Counted from the first letter of the stretch, positions 7,038 to 19,383 are shown. The stretch is DNA of 64,000 bases from Actinokineospora diospyrosa (GCF_024171925.1 NZ_JAMTCO010000007.1:430417-494416), one strand, 5' to 3'. The notes: generated from the letters alone by a model not told the origin. Numbers and translations: made by a program.

Positions 7038-9335
7038 ATGTCCGGGCAGTTCCTCGCGGAGGGCCTGACGCTCACCGGCGGAGACCGCGGTGTAGTGGCC
7101 GTGGTCGCCGTGATCGCCCTCGCCGCTCTTGCCGTCGGCTATGTCCTGCTCAAGGAGGTCCTGGCCGCCGGTCAGGGCACCGTGAAGATGCAGGAGATCG
7201 CCAAGGCGGTACAGGAGGGCGCGGCGGCTTATCTGAAGCGGCAGCGAAACACACTTCTCTTCTTCGGCGCAGCTGTGTTCCTGCTGCTGTTCGCGCTACC
7301 CGCCGACTCCGCGGGCGAGCGGATAGGCCGCTCACTGTTCTTCCTCGTGGGCGCGGTCTTCTCGTTCACCATCGGCTACCTGGGCATGTGGCTGGCCACC
7401 CAGGCCAACCTGCGCGTCGCGGCCGCCTCGATCGAGGACGGCGGCCGGGAGAAGGCCACCCGCATCGCCTTCCGCACCGGTGGCGCGGTGGGCATGGCGA
7501 CCGTAGGCCTCGGCCTCTTCGGCGCCGCGATCGTCGTGCTCGTCTACACCGGCACCGCGCCCAAGGTGTTGGAGGGCTTCGGCTTCGGGGCCGCGCTGAT
7601 CGCGATGTTCATGCGCGTCGGCGGCGGCATCTTCACCAAGGCGGCCGACGTCGGCGCCGACCTGGTCGGCAAGGTCGAGCAGAACATCCCCGAGGACGAC
7701 CCGCGCAACGCGGCCACCATCGCCGACAACGTCGGTGACAACGTGGGTGACTGCGCGGGCATGGCCGCGGACCTGTTCGAGTCCTACGCGGTGACCCTGG
7801 TCGCCGCCCTGATCCTGGGCAGCACCGCCTTCGGCGCGTCCGGCCTGCTGTTCCCGCTGATCGTCCCCGCCCTCGGCGTGATCACCGCGATGCTCGGTGT
7901 CTACATCACCAAGGCCCGCCCGGGGGAGAGCGGCCTGACCGCGATCAACCGGTCGTTCTACATCTCCGCGCTGTTCTCGGCCGTGCTGTGCACCGCGGCG
8001 GCGTTCATCTTCCTGCCGACCTCGTTCTCCGAGCTCGGCGCGCCCGACACCGCGCAGATCTCCGGCAGCCCGGCGGTGATCGCCGCGATCGCGGTGATCA
8101 TCGGCATCGTGCTGGCTGGCGTGATCCTCTGGCTGACCGGTTACTACACCGGCACCGAGCACAAGCCGGTCAAGGAGGTCGGCAAGACCTCGCTGACCGG
8201 TGCGGCGACGGTGATCCTGTCCGGCATCTCGGTCGGCTTCGAGTCGGCCGTCTACACCGCGATCGTCATCGGCGCGGCCGTCTACGGCGCCTTCCTGCTG
8301 TCCGGCTCGGTGATCGTGGCGCTGTTCGCCATCGCGCTCGCGGGCTGCGGCCTGCTGACCACCGTCGGCGTGATCGTCGCGATGGACACCTTCGGCCCGG
8401 TCTCGGACAACGCGCAGGGCATCGCCGAGATGTCCGGTGACGTGCACGGCGAGGGCGCGCAGATCCTCACCGAGCTCGACGCGGTCGGCAACACCACCAA
8501 GGCCATCACCAAGGGCATCGCGATCGCCACGGCCGTGCTCGCCGCGACCGCGCTGTTCGGCTCCTACCAGGACGCCATCGGCAAGGCGCTGCTCAAGGCG
8601 GGGCAGACGATCACCGACGGCGGCACCGCGTTCTCGTTCCTGGTCTACAGCCCGAACGTGCTCGTCGGCGTGATCATCGGCGCGGCGGTCGTGTTCATGT
8701 TCTCCGGTCTCGCGGTCAACGCGGTCACCCGCGCGGCTGGCGCGATCGTGTTCGAGGTGCGCCGCCAGTTCCGCGAGATCCCCGGGATCATGGAGGGCAC
8801 CGGCAAGCCCGAGTACGGCAAGGTCGTCGACATCTGCACCCGCGACTCGCTGCGCGAGCTGGCCACCCCCGGTCTGCTCGCGGTGCTCGCCCCGATCGCG
8901 GTCGGCTTCGGCCTCGGCGTCGGCCCGCTCGCCGGGTACCTCGGCGGCGCGATCGCGACCGGCACGCTGATGGCGGTGTTCCTGGCCAACTCCGGTGGCG
9001 CGTGGGACAACGCCAAGAAGCTGGTCGAGGACGGCAACCACGGTGGCAAGGGGTCCGACGCGCACGCCGCGACGGTCATCGGCGACACCGTCGGCGACCC
9101 GTTCAAGGACACCGCTGGCCCGGCGATCAACCCGCTGATCAAGGTGATGAACCTGGTGTCGGTGCTGATCGCGCCCGCCATCGTCACCCTGTCGGTCGGC
9201 GTGGAGGCCTCCACCGGCATCCGGGTCGCCATCGCGCTCGTCGCGGTGGTGCTGATCGTGGCGGCCGTGGTGGTCTCCAAGCGCCGCGGCACCGCGATCG
9301 TCGACACCCCGGCGGACGCGCCAGCCAACGCCTGA
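7038..9335 (+). CDS. hppA: K+-independent proton-translocating pyrophosphatase
   Basis: 765 residues from ATG 7038 with AGGAGGA at 7029-7035; a further open stretch upstream lacks a binding site. It is an integral membrane pump of about 16 helices that couples PPi hydrolysis to H+ export. The substrate-binding loops GGGIFTKAADVGADLVGKVE and DNVGDNVGDCAGMAADLFE (~229-247) and the C-terminal DTVGDPFKDTAGPAINPLIK-type loop are intact. GNTTKA (G484-A489) has Lys488 where K+-dependent enzymes have Ala, which marks the K+-independent class. It would also lower the PPi made by the biosynthetic genes of this region, together with the soluble enzyme at 38977. A strong hairpin follows. Confidence 0.95.
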   Translation: MSGQFLAEGLTLTGGDRGVVAVVAVIALAALAVGYVLLKEVLAAGQGTVKMQEIAKAVQEGAAAYLKRQRNTLLFFGAAVFLLLFALPADSAGERIGRSLFFLVGAVFSFTIGYLGMWLATQANLRVAAASIEDGGREKATRIAFRTGGAVGMATVGLGLFGAAIVVLVYTGTAPKVLEGFGFGAALIAMFMRVGGGIFTKAADVGADLVGKVEQNIPEDDPRNAATIADNVGDNVGDCAGMAADLFESYAVTLVAALILGSTAFGASGLLFPLIVPALGVITAMLGVYITKARPGESGLTAINRSFYISALFSAVLCTAAAFIFLPTSFSELGAPDTAQISGSPAVIAAIAVIIGIVLAGVILWLTGYYTGTEHKPVKEVGKTSLTGAATVILSGISVGFESAVYTAIVIGAAVYGAFLLSGSVIVALFAIALAGCGLLTTVGVIVAMDTFGPVSDNAQGIAEMSGDVHGEGAQILTELDAVGNTTKAITKGIAIATAVLAATALFGSYQDAIGKALLKAGQTITDGGTAFSFLVYSPNVLVGVIIGAAVVFMFSGLAVNAVTRAAGAIVFEVRRQFREIPGIMEGTGKPEYGKVVDICTRDSLRELATPGLLAVLAPIAVGFGLGVGPLAGYLGGAIATGTLMAVFLANSGGAWDNAKKLVEDGNHGGKGSDAHAATVIGDTVGDPFKDTAGPAINPLIKVMNLVSVLIAPAIVTLSVGVEASTGIRVAIALVAVVLIVAAVVVSKRRGTAIVDTPADAPANA

Positions 9336-9350
9336 GCAGGCGGCTGAACC

Positions 9351-9387
9351 GATGAGGCAGGTCCCGGCACCCGGGGCCTGCCTCATC
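9351..9387 (+). terminator. Hairpin terminator after hppA
   Basis: gatgaggcaggtccc pairs with ggggcctgcctcatc around a short loop: a 15-bp stem with one G-T pair and no T-tract, the usual actinobacterial form. Confidence 0.8.
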
Positions 9388-9471
9388 CGGTCTCAGGGCC
9401 GTTCTCGGCACGTGGGACCATCGTCGCATCACCGGGAGGGTCCCCGGACAACCAATGCGAGGAGAACTGAC

Positions 9472-10107
9472 ATGGCGCGTCGATTCGTCGCGATCACCGC
9501 GACGACCGCTGCCCTGACCATCGCACTCGCCGGCTGCGGCGGGAGCGACACCAAGGCGGGTGGCTCGTCCAGCGCCGCCGCCGGTGCCACCACCACCGCG
9601 AGCTCGGCCGCCTCCGGCGGCGACGCCACCGCGTGGGCGGAGAAGGTCTGCGCGTCGGTCGCGCCGCAGGTCACCGCGCTTTCGGCACAGCCGCAGATCG
9701 ACCAGAGCGACCCGGTCAAGGCCCAGGCCAGCCTGGTCGAGTACCTCGACAAGTTCGCCGGTGCGCTGGACAAGATGATCAGCAGCTTCACCGACGCCGG
9801 TGACCCGCCGGTCGCCGACGGCAAGAAGCTGGTCGTCTCCGCCACCGGTGCCCTCGAGGAGGCCAAGACCGCGGTCGAGACCGCGAAGAAGAACCTCGCC
9901 GCGGCGTCCCCGGCCGACCCGGCCGCGTTCCAGGCCGCGTTCGTCAAGGTCGGCGAGGACCTGCAGGCCCTGTCCAAGCTGGAGGACCCGACCAAGGGCC
10001 TGCGCGGCAGCGCCGAGCTGGACAAGGCCTTCAAGGAGGCCCCGAGCTGCAAGGCGCTCGACGGCGACTCCGCCTCCGGCTCCGCCAGCAGCACGCCGAC
10101 CTCCTGA
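9472..10107 (+). CDS. Lipoprotein of unknown function
   Basis: 211 residues from ATG 9472 with GAGGAG at 9459-9464. The signal peptide ends in the lipobox LAGC (Cys ~22), followed by a Ser/Ala/Thr linker and an alpha-helical domain (WAEKVCASVAPQ... to APSCKALDG) with two cysteines that could pair. It should sit on the outer face of the membrane. The domain is paralogous to the next gene, aligning from WAEKVCA to the C-terminal Cys. I recognise no function. It is separated from hppA by a terminator and overlaps the next gene by CTGA. Confidence 0.8.
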   Translation: MARRFVAITATTAALTIALAGCGGSDTKAGGSSSAAAGATTTASSAASGGDATAWAEKVCASVAPQVTALSAQPQIDQSDPVKAQASLVEYLDKFAGALDKMISSFTDAGDPPVADGKKLVVSATGALEEAKTAVETAKKNLAAASPADPAAFQAAFVKVGEDLQALSKLEDPTKGLRGSAELDKAFKEAPSCKALDGDSASGSASSTPTS

Positions 10108-10640
10108 TCACCAGGGGTCCCGGGCTGGTCGCGGCCGCGGCGGGCGTTCTGCTCGCCGCGGCCTGCGCCACCCCGCCCGAACCGGACCCCGCCACCCGCG
10201 TCGACTGGGCCGACCGCTTCTGCGCCGTCGTCGCCAGCACCGGGCAGGTCCTCGCGACCCCGCTGCCCGACATCGACCTCGCCGACCCGTCGGCCGCGCG
10301 CACCGCGCTGAGCGCCTACCTCGCCGCGATCACCGACGGGCTCACCCGCGCCGTCGCCGCCATCGACGCGCTGGAGGACTCCCCGATCACCGGGGGCGAC
10401 CACGTCGCCCGGGTGGCCGCCGACACCTACCGCGGCCTGCGCGCCCCGCTCGCCGAGGCCAGGACCGCGCTCGACGACCACACCGGCCCGCAGATCGTCG
10501 CCGAGGTCGCGGGCGAGGTCGTGCCCAAGGTCGCCGCGCTCGACCTGGCCGACCCGCTCGCGGGCACCGCCGGATCCGACTTCACCCGATGGGCCGAACG
10601 CGCGCCCCGGTGCGCGCACCTGCCCGGCCTGCACGGCTGA
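10104..10640 (+). CDS. Second paralogous lipoprotein, probable CTG start
   Basis: About 178 residues. The frame has no ATG/GTG/TTG start that covers its signal sequence. Translation from CTG 10104, which overlaps the previous stop as CTGA, gives an Arg-containing N-terminus, a hydrophobic core and a lipobox LAAAC. A further CTG at 10047 has AGGAGG 7 bases upstream and is an alternative. The mature part starts with WADRFCAVVAS, ends with RCAHLPG, and aligns with the preceding lipoprotein, pointing to tandem duplication. Function unknown. Confidence that the frame is coding is good because it continues the codon bias; the start is uncertain. Confidence 0.65.
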   Translation: MITRGPGLVAAAAGVLLAAACATPPEPDPATRVDWADRFCAVVASTGQVLATPLPDIDLADPSAARTALSAYLAAITDGLTRAVAAIDALEDSPITGGDHVARVAADTYRGLRAPLAEARTALDDHTGPQIVAEVAGEVVPKVAALDLADPLAGTAGSDFTRWAERAPRCAHLPGLHG

Positions 10641-10718
10641 CCCGATCGGGGCCGCGGGCATTCCGCCATTCGGGGTACGAGCGGCGCCGCCCGCCCGCCG
10701 CGACGGCCCGCGGAACCT

Positions 10719-10754
10719 TTACCCTGGTCGAACTGCTGTTCTATTCTGGCCGCC
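10719..10754 (+). promoter_or_regulatory. Promoter of a leaderless gene
   Basis: TATTCT at 10742-10747 lies 7 nt before GTG 10755, with TTTACC 18 nt further upstream as a possible -35. Transcription would start at the start codon itself. Confidence 0.6.
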
Positions 10755-11354
10755 GTGGCGCAGCAGATGTCCTTCTTCTCCGCCGAGGCGTGCCACCCCC
10801 GGGTCGCCGACCTCGCGGGTCTGCTGTGCGGGCCGGGGCGGACGGTGACCTTCGCCAAGGCGACCGCGCGGCTGATGGTCCCGGTCGACGCCCCCTGGCG
10901 GTTGAAAGCCCTGGTCAGGGCCTGCGCCGAGCGCGGTGTCGGCGCCGAGGCGGACACCGACGAGCAGGGCGGGCTCCGGCTGCGGACCGCGTTCCGGGTC
11001 GACCTCGCCCCGCTGGCCGCCGACTGGGGTCGCCACGACAAGGCCGTGCCCGCCGGGTTCGTCCCAGATGGTGCCGCGTTGCGGATGTGGGTCGCCGCCG
11101 CGGGCCGCTGGGCCGATGGCTCCTACCTGCTGCCGCTGGACCCCGCCGCCCCCGGCACCCACGAGCCGCTCGCCGCCGCCCTCGCGCAGTGCGGTTTACC
11201 TGCGACGACGTACCAATCCGGTGACGAAGGACCGGCGTTGCGACTCGTCGGTAGGCGGCGCCTCGGCAGGCTCCGCGAGCTGGTCGGACCACCCGCCGGG
11301 GCCGGGTGCGCGGACCAGTGGCCCGCGGTTTCCCGGATGCGCGCCGTGTCCTGA
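10755..11354 (+). CDS. Conserved actinobacterial hypothetical protein (Rv3647c-like)
   Basis: 199 residues from GTG 10755, supported by a leaderless promoter; ATG 10767 (MSFFSAE) is the alternative. The protein is soluble, without signal peptide or membrane segments. The N-terminal part (PRVADLAGLLCGPGRTVTF) and C-terminal basic stretch (LRLVGRRRLGRLRELVG) suggest a possible nucleic-acid binder, but this is only inference. A protein of this kind sits directly upstream of topA in mycobacteria as I recall, and does so here. Function unknown. Confidence 0.75.
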   Translation: MAQQMSFFSAEACHPRVADLAGLLCGPGRTVTFAKATARLMVPVDAPWRLKALVRACAERGVGAEADTDEQGGLRLRTAFRVDLAPLAADWGRHDKAVPAGFVPDGAALRMWVAAAGRWADGSYLLPLDPAAPGTHEPLAAALAQCGLPATTYQSGDEGPALRLVGRRRLGRLRELVGPPAGAGCADQWPAVSRMRAVS

Positions 11355-11496
11355 GCGTGCTACAGGTGGAAATAGGGGCATACTTCGTCGGCCGATCCGC
11401 CGTGCTGGGGCAACCTGGGAGTGGGCTCCCCCGGTGCGGCGTGCACACTGGCAGGCTGACGCGGGACGGACACGGGGTAAGAAGAGAGCGGGACAC

Positions 11497-14391
<2,895 letters not shown>

Positions 14392-14499
14392 GCACCCGGC
14401 AAGATCACCTGAAGTCACCCGCTCTCAGCGGGGGCCGGCTAGCCTGTGCCCCACGAGGGACGGCCGTCACCCGGGTGGAGTAGCCCGGTTCGTGCCGTT

Positions 14500-14518
14500 A
14501 GCCCGGTGTGACCGGGCT
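14500..14518 (+). terminator. Short hairpin after topA
   Basis: agcccggt-gtg-accgggct is a perfect 8-bp stem 110 bases past the topA stop. Confidence 0.5.
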
Positions 14519-14598
14519 CTGGCGTGCCGTGCGCCACCCGGATGACCAGGCCAGACCCGCTTCCCGGTTACCCTGGGACAGGTCGGGCCGCGTGGAAG

Positions 14599-16668
14599 GT
14601 GGGTGGGGGTCTGAACACCGAGAGCAGTGCGGACACCGCGGCGTCGACGGTCGAGTCGGGGGCGGACGCCTCCATGGCGCACCGGGCGCGCAGCGTGCTG
14701 TCCATCCGCCCCTTCCGCAGGCTCTGGGGTGTCACCTACCTGTGCAGCGTCGGTGACTGGCTGGCGCTGCTCGCGCTCACCGGCCTGGTCACCCAGGCCA
14801 CCGAGGACTACAAGGCGCAGAGCTTCGCCTTCGCCGGGGTCGTGCTCACCCAGCTGCTGCCCGGGCTGCTGTTCGCGCCGCTGGGCGGGCTGTTCGCCGA
14901 CCGGTTCGACCGGCGCAAGGTGATGGTGTGCGCCGACGTCGGCCGGTTCGGGCTGCTGCTGTCGATCGCCATCGTCGGCTCGCCGCTGTGGCTGTTCATC
15001 GGCAACTTCCTGGTCGGCTGCTGCGCGCTGCTGTGGATCCCGTCCAAGGACGCCGCGGTCCCCAACCTGCTGCGCAGGCCGGACCAGGTCGAGACGGCCA
15101 ACCAGCTGGGCATGGTGATGACCTACGGGATCGCCGTGATCAGCGCCGGTGGCCTCTACGCGGCCATCACCGGCATCAACACCAACTTCAGCCTGCAGAG
15201 CGCCGCGTCGGAGGCCGGGGCGACCAGGCTGGTGCTGTTCATCGTCGCGGCCCTGTACCTGGCCAGCGCGGTCACCATCGCCACCCGGATCCCCGAGCTG
15301 TCGCGGCGGGTGTCGACCGCGCCGGTGGCCCCCGACCCGGACAAGCCCGACACCAGTGGCGGGTTCGGCGCGATGGTGCGCGACGCGGCCCGGTTCGTGC
15401 GGACCTCCCCGCTGGTGCGCGGCCTGCTCATCGGCATGATCGGCGCGTTCGTCGCGGCCGGTGCCCTGGTCGGCTCCTCGCAGGTCTACGCGACCAGCGT
15501 GCTCGGCGGTCAGGCGAGCTTCGGCCTGCTGTTCGTCGCGCTGTTCATCGGCCTGGCCACCGGGATGGGCGGCGCGCCGAAGCTGGCCCGCAAGCTGCCG
15601 CGCAACCGGCTGTTCGGCATCGCGATCGTCACCGCTGGCCTGGACCTGCTGCTGGTGGCGCTCTCGCCGCACCTCGTGGTCTCGCTGATCACCGTCGCCA
15701 TCCTCGGCATGTGCGCTGGCGCGGCGTTCCTCACCGGTGTCACGATCATCGGCACCGAGGTCGACGACTCGATCCGCGGCCGGATCAACGCCATCTACCA
15801 GTCGCTGATGAAGATCATCTTCGCGGGCGGGATGGCGCTCACCCCGGTGCTGGTCGGCCTGGTCGCCCCGCACAGCATCACCCTGTTCGGCCGGTCGATG
15901 ATCGTCGACGGCACCCGGCCGGTGCTGCTCGGCGCTGGCCTGCTCGCCACCGTGATGGGCGTGCTCGCCTACCGGCAGATGGACGACCGCCGGTCCGAGA
16001 CGATCATGTCCGACCTGCGCGCCGCGATCAGCCGCAAGCCGCGCCGCCGGGCCAGCGGGCTGCTCATCGCGATCGAGGGCAACACCCACATCGACACCTC
16101 CACGCAGGCCACGCTGCTGGCCGAGTGGCTGCGCGGGAACTCCGGCACCGAGGTGCTGCTCGCCGCCGACCCCGCCCTCGACGACGTCCGGCTGCGCACG
16201 GTGCTGACCGGAGCGGGCCTCAACAGCGCCCGCGCGCACGCCCTCGTCGCCGCCGCGGTGCGCGCCGACCTGGTGGAGCGCGAGATCCAGCCCGCGCTCG
16301 ACCGCGGCGCCGTCGTGGTGATGGAGCGCTTCGTCGACAGCCCGCTGGCGCACCTGTCGGTCGCCGCCGGGCTCGACCCGACCGAGCTGGAGGGCCTGGC
16401 CGACTGGGCGACCGAGCGGCTGCGACCCGACATCACCGTGCTGCTCGACCGCGACCCGGCCACCCTGACGCCGCGCGCGGGCAACGCGGAGCATCATTGG
16501 CACGTGCAGAGCGTGCTCACCGACATGGCCGCCGCCGACCCGGACCGCTACGTGGTGGTCGACGGCGACGGATCGGCCACCGACGTCCACGACCGCGTGC
16601 TGATCGCGGTGCGCACCACGATGGCCGGGCGCAGGCTGACCGAGTTCGCGCTCACGGAGGCGCGCTGA
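14599..16668 (+). CDS. MFS transporter fused to a degenerate thymidylate-kinase domain
   Basis: About 689 residues; the start is uncertain (GTG 14599 chosen; GTG 14524 and ATG 14673 are in frame). Residues ~35-470 form an MFS membrane domain (SIRPFRRLWGVTYLCSVGDW, FADRFDRRKVMV). Residues ~485-689 resemble dTMP kinase: LLIAIEG, ERFVDSPLAHLSVA (like DRYxxSxxAYQ), TVLLDRDPATLTPRAG, and a DPDRYVVVDG end. The P-loop reads EGNTHIDTSTQ instead of EGxxGxGKSTQ, so the catalytic Lys and the Gly frame are missing, and DR is ER. The fusion next to topA and holB is known in actinomycetes, annotated as a bifunctional MFS/dTMP kinase. This copy looks like a pseudokinase. No other tmk is in the window. Confidence 0.85.
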   Translation: MGGGLNTESSADTAASTVESGADASMAHRARSVLSIRPFRRLWGVTYLCSVGDWLALLALTGLVTQATEDYKAQSFAFAGVVLTQLLPGLLFAPLGGLFADRFDRRKVMVCADVGRFGLLLSIAIVGSPLWLFIGNFLVGCCALLWIPSKDAAVPNLLRRPDQVETANQLGMVMTYGIAVISAGGLYAAITGINTNFSLQSAASEAGATRLVLFIVAALYLASAVTIATRIPELSRRVSTAPVAPDPDKPDTSGGFGAMVRDAARFVRTSPLVRGLLIGMIGAFVAAGALVGSSQVYATSVLGGQASFGLLFVALFIGLATGMGGAPKLARKLPRNRLFGIAIVTAGLDLLLVALSPHLVVSLITVAILGMCAGAAFLTGVTIIGTEVDDSIRGRINAIYQSLMKIIFAGGMALTPVLVGLVAPHSITLFGRSMIVDGTRPVLLGAGLLATVMGVLAYRQMDDRRSETIMSDLRAAISRKPRRRASGLLIAIEGNTHIDTSTQATLLAEWLRGNSGTEVLLAADPALDDVRLRTVLTGAGLNSARAHALVAAAVRADLVEREIQPALDRGAVVVMERFVDSPLAHLSVAAGLDPTELEGLADWATERLRPDITVLLDRDPATLTPRAGNAEHHWHVQSVLTDMAAADPDRYVVVDGDGSATDVHDRVLIAVRTTMAGRRLTEFALTEAR

Positions 16669-17858
16669 TGGCGGTGTGGTCGCAGCTGGTCGGCCAGACC
16701 GATGCGGTCGAGGTGCTCAGCGCGGCGGCCACTGCGGCGGCCCAACTGGTCGACGGCACCGGCACCGCGGCGGGCATGACGCACGCCTGGCTGTTCACCG
16801 GGCCGCCCGGGTCCGGCCGCTCGGTCGCCGCCCGCGCCTTCGCCGCCGCGCTGGAGTGCACGACGCCGGGCGGGATCGGCTGCGGCGAGTGCCAGGGCTG
16901 CCACACGGCCATGTCCGGCACCCACGCCGACGTGCGGATGGTCGTGCCGGAGGGGTTGTCGATCTCCGTGGCGGAGATGCGCGCGCTGGTGCAGACCTCG
17001 GCGCGGCGACCGACCAGCGGGCGCTGGCAGGTCGTGGTGATCACCGACGCCGACCGGCTCACCGAGGGCGCGGCCAACGCCCTGCTCAAGGCGGTCGAGG
17101 AGCCCCCGGCGCGGACCGTGTTCCTGCTCTGCGCGCCGTCGGACCACCCGGACGACGTGTCGGTCACCATCCGGTCCCGGTGCCGCGTGGTGGCGCTGCG
17201 GACCCCGTCGGCGCCCGCGATCGCGGAGGTCTTGCAGCTGCGGGATCGGATCGACGCGGAGACGGCCACCTGGGCGGCCTCGGTGTGCGGCGGGCACGTT
17301 GGTCGCGCGCGGCGGTTGGCCACGGATCCGTCCGCCCGTGAGCGGCGGGACAAGGTCCTGCGCATCCCGATCAACCTCCGGCGGCTGTCGGACGTGTTCG
17401 ACGCCGCGGACGACTTGGTCAAGGCAGCGGAAACAGACGCAGGTGAGGTAAGCGGGTCGCGGGACGAGGCAGAGAAAGATGCCTTGAAGACGGCTCTTGG
17501 GGCTGGCGGCACCGGTAAGGGCACCGCATCGGCGACCCGGGGGAGTGCTGGGGCGATCAAGGAACTCGAGCGCCGACAGAAGTCCCGGGCGACTCGTACT
17601 CAGCGCGATGCCCTTGACCTCGCTTTGGTCGACTTGGCTGGGTTTTATCGCGACGTTCTGGTCACCACGTCTGGTTCGCCAGCCGCGTTGAACCACCCGG
17701 ACCATTCTTCGAGTTCTTCACAAGCGGCGGAGAAGTGGACCCCCGAGTCCACCCTCCGCCGCCTGGAAGCCGTTCTTTCGTGCCGTGAAGCGATCGAGCA
17801 GAACGTCAAACCGCGCATTGCTGTCGAGGCGATGATCACCCAGCTTTATATGGGCTGA
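16668..17858 (+). CDS. holB: DNA polymerase III delta' subunit
   Basis: 396 residues; the start ATG shares one base with the previous stop (TGATG). Delta' is the stator of the clamp loader. The AAA+ part has GPPGSGRS (45-52), where Arg replaces the Walker Lys, as expected for the non-ATP-binding delta'. A four-Cys zinc module follows (C64, C72, C75, C78), then ITDADRLTEGAANALLKAVEEPP and a sensor/SRC-like IRSRCR. A low-complexity acidic/basic insert is at ~255-300. The last ~130 codons are visibly less GC-biased than the first part. It overlaps the convergent surface-protein gene by 23 bp. Confidence 0.93.
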   Translation: MAVWSQLVGQTDAVEVLSAAATAAAQLVDGTGTAAGMTHAWLFTGPPGSGRSVAARAFAAALECTTPGGIGCGECQGCHTAMSGTHADVRMVVPEGLSISVAEMRALVQTSARRPTSGRWQVVVITDADRLTEGAANALLKAVEEPPARTVFLLCAPSDHPDDVSVTIRSRCRVVALRTPSAPAIAEVLQLRDRIDAETATWAASVCGGHVGRARRLATDPSARERRDKVLRIPINLRRLSDVFDAADDLVKAAETDAGEVSGSRDEAEKDALKTALGAGGTGKGTASATRGSAGAIKELERRQKSRATRTQRDALDLALVDLAGFYRDVLVTTSGSPAALNHPDHSSSSSQAAEKWTPESTLRRLEAVLSCREAIEQNVKPRIAVEAMITQLYMG

Positions 17859-19383
17859 GCCGCTTCCTCCTCGGCAACGCGGCGACGAGCACCACGCCGA
17901 TCATCAGCATTGCCGTGCCGGTCCAGAAAATGGGCACGGACTGGTATGCCGCGTTGGTGTATGCCAGCGCCGGGCCCTTCGGCTGCGGCGCGGGCGGCGC
18001 TTGAGGCGGTGTCGCCGCTGTCGCGCACACCACGCCACCGGTCGGCGCGTAGGCCCTGGCGACCTGCTCGCCCAGTGAGATCTGCGCCAGCGCCGACGGC
18101 AGGTTCGGCAGGCCGAGCGCGTCGGTGGGCAGCACCTGGAGGTCGAGCAGCCGCGCGGTCGCCCCGAGCTGGAACCCCTTGAACGGCTGCGTCGACTCCT
18201 CCGACTTCTGGTTCAGCCCGGCGACGGAAAGTCGCAGCACCCCGAGGTCCAATTTCGACAACCCGGCTGGCAGGGTTTGCCCGGTGCCGAGCAGGGCGCC
18301 GATGATGGGTAATTTGTCCACCGGGTTCTGCAGCGGGATTCCAATGGGGACGTCCAACCTGGGATTCGCCGCGTCCAGCTTGCCGAGACTCTTGCCGCCT
18401 TGGACGACTTCCAGGATCGGCGCGGTATAGCGAACCGTCGAAGTGGCCTTGTCCCCAGTGGAGGTAACCGTGAGCGTCGGCTGGCTGACGACGTTGACGG
18501 AAAGCTCAAAAGGGGTCCCCGCGAGCAACTTGACCGCCGCGACCTGCAGCGTCGATGTGGACTCCACCGCCTTGTTCGCCGAGCCGGGGATGTCGACCAG
18601 GCGGACCACGGAGCGGGCGGAGAGGGTGTTGGGGAGGCTGAGCAGGGAGCTCGTGCTGCCTTGCCCGCCTAACACGCCGCCGAGCGTGCTCAAGCCGCCA
18701 GTGAGGTTCTTAAGCCCGTTGATGACGACCTGGTCGGCAGCGGGATCCAGGTTCGGCGCGTCGAAGACCCCGGTCAGGTCCGGCGTGCTGGGGAGCGTGG
18801 GGATCGCGTTGAGCGCGGAGAGGCTAGCTAGCTCCGTCGACGAGTCGGCGATCGTGCCGGTGCAGTTGTCGTGCCACTGAGCCTGCACCCGCCCGTTGAG
18901 CACCCCCACCTTCACCAACGTGTCCAACGGCGTAGATGGCGGATTGATCCCTCCGCTCCGACCCTCAGAGCTGTTAGGTGGCGCCGTCTGCGCCAATGCC
19001 CCCGGCGCCTGAGGACTAGCCCCCTGCACGGCGATCCCACCGGGCGTCGCTTGCGCTATCGACCTCTCGAAGCTCAGGTAGGCCTCAGAGTTGACCTGCG
19101 CACTGGCCAACCCAAACCCAACCTCCACCCCAGCCTGCTTCGGCAGCTTGTCCTCAGCCCCCGGGATGATCGACCGCGTAGGCGCCGAGTTCGGTAAGAG
19201 CCTGACCACAGCCAACCCAGTCCCGGCATCCCCCACCGCATGACTGCTGACGTTAGGCACCACGGCAGGCGGCCCACTCGGATCAACCACCGGCGGCACC
19301 GGCGTAGTGGACGGCTGTGCTGCCGCGGGCCCGGCGCACAGCACCAACAGCGCCACCGCCCCGGGTAAGGCAACCAGACGCAT
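17836..19383 (-). CDS. Secreted surface protein with C-terminal membrane anchor, unknown function
   Basis: 515 residues from ATG 19383, with GAGGAG 6-9 bases upstream. It has an N-terminal signal peptide (MRLVALPGAVALLVLCAGPAAA), a large exported domain rich in Gly, Leu, Ser and Val with two Cys pairs at most, and a C-terminal hydrophobic helix (IFWTGTAMLMIGVVLVAAL) followed by a basic tail (PRRKRLSPYKAG). That layout anchors the protein in the membrane with the bulk outside. There is no LPXTG motif. It resembles conserved actinomycete hypothetical proteins next to holB. The 3' end overlaps holB by 23 bp, tail to tail. Confidence 0.75.
   Translation of the reverse strand: MRLVALPGAVALLVLCAGPAAAQPSTTPVPPVVDPSGPPAVVPNVSSHAVGDAGTGLAVVRLLPNSAPTRSIIPGAEDKLPKQAGVEVGFGLASAQVNSEAYLSFERSIAQATPGGIAVQGASPQAPGALAQTAPPNSSEGRSGGINPPSTPLDTLVKVGVLNGRVQAQWHDNCTGTIADSSTELASLSALNAIPTLPSTPDLTGVFDAPNLDPAADQVVINGLKNLTGGLSTLGGVLGGQGSTSSLLSLPNTLSARSVVRLVDIPGSANKAVESTSTLQVAAVKLLAGTPFELSVNVVSQPTLTVTSTGDKATSTVRYTAPILEVVQGGKSLGKLDAANPRLDVPIGIPLQNPVDKLPIIGALLGTGQTLPAGLSKLDLGVLRLSVAGLNQKSEESTQPFKGFQLGATARLLDLQVLPTDALGLPNLPSALAQISLGEQVARAYAPTGGVVCATAATPPQAPPAPQPKGPALAYTNAAYQSVPIFWTGTAMLMIGVVLVAALPRRKRLSPYKAG

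Noticed and set aside
16800..16823. Defective Walker A (GSGRS) in holB
   Set aside because: Delta' subunits normally lack a working ATP site, so Arg in place of Lys is not a sign of decay.
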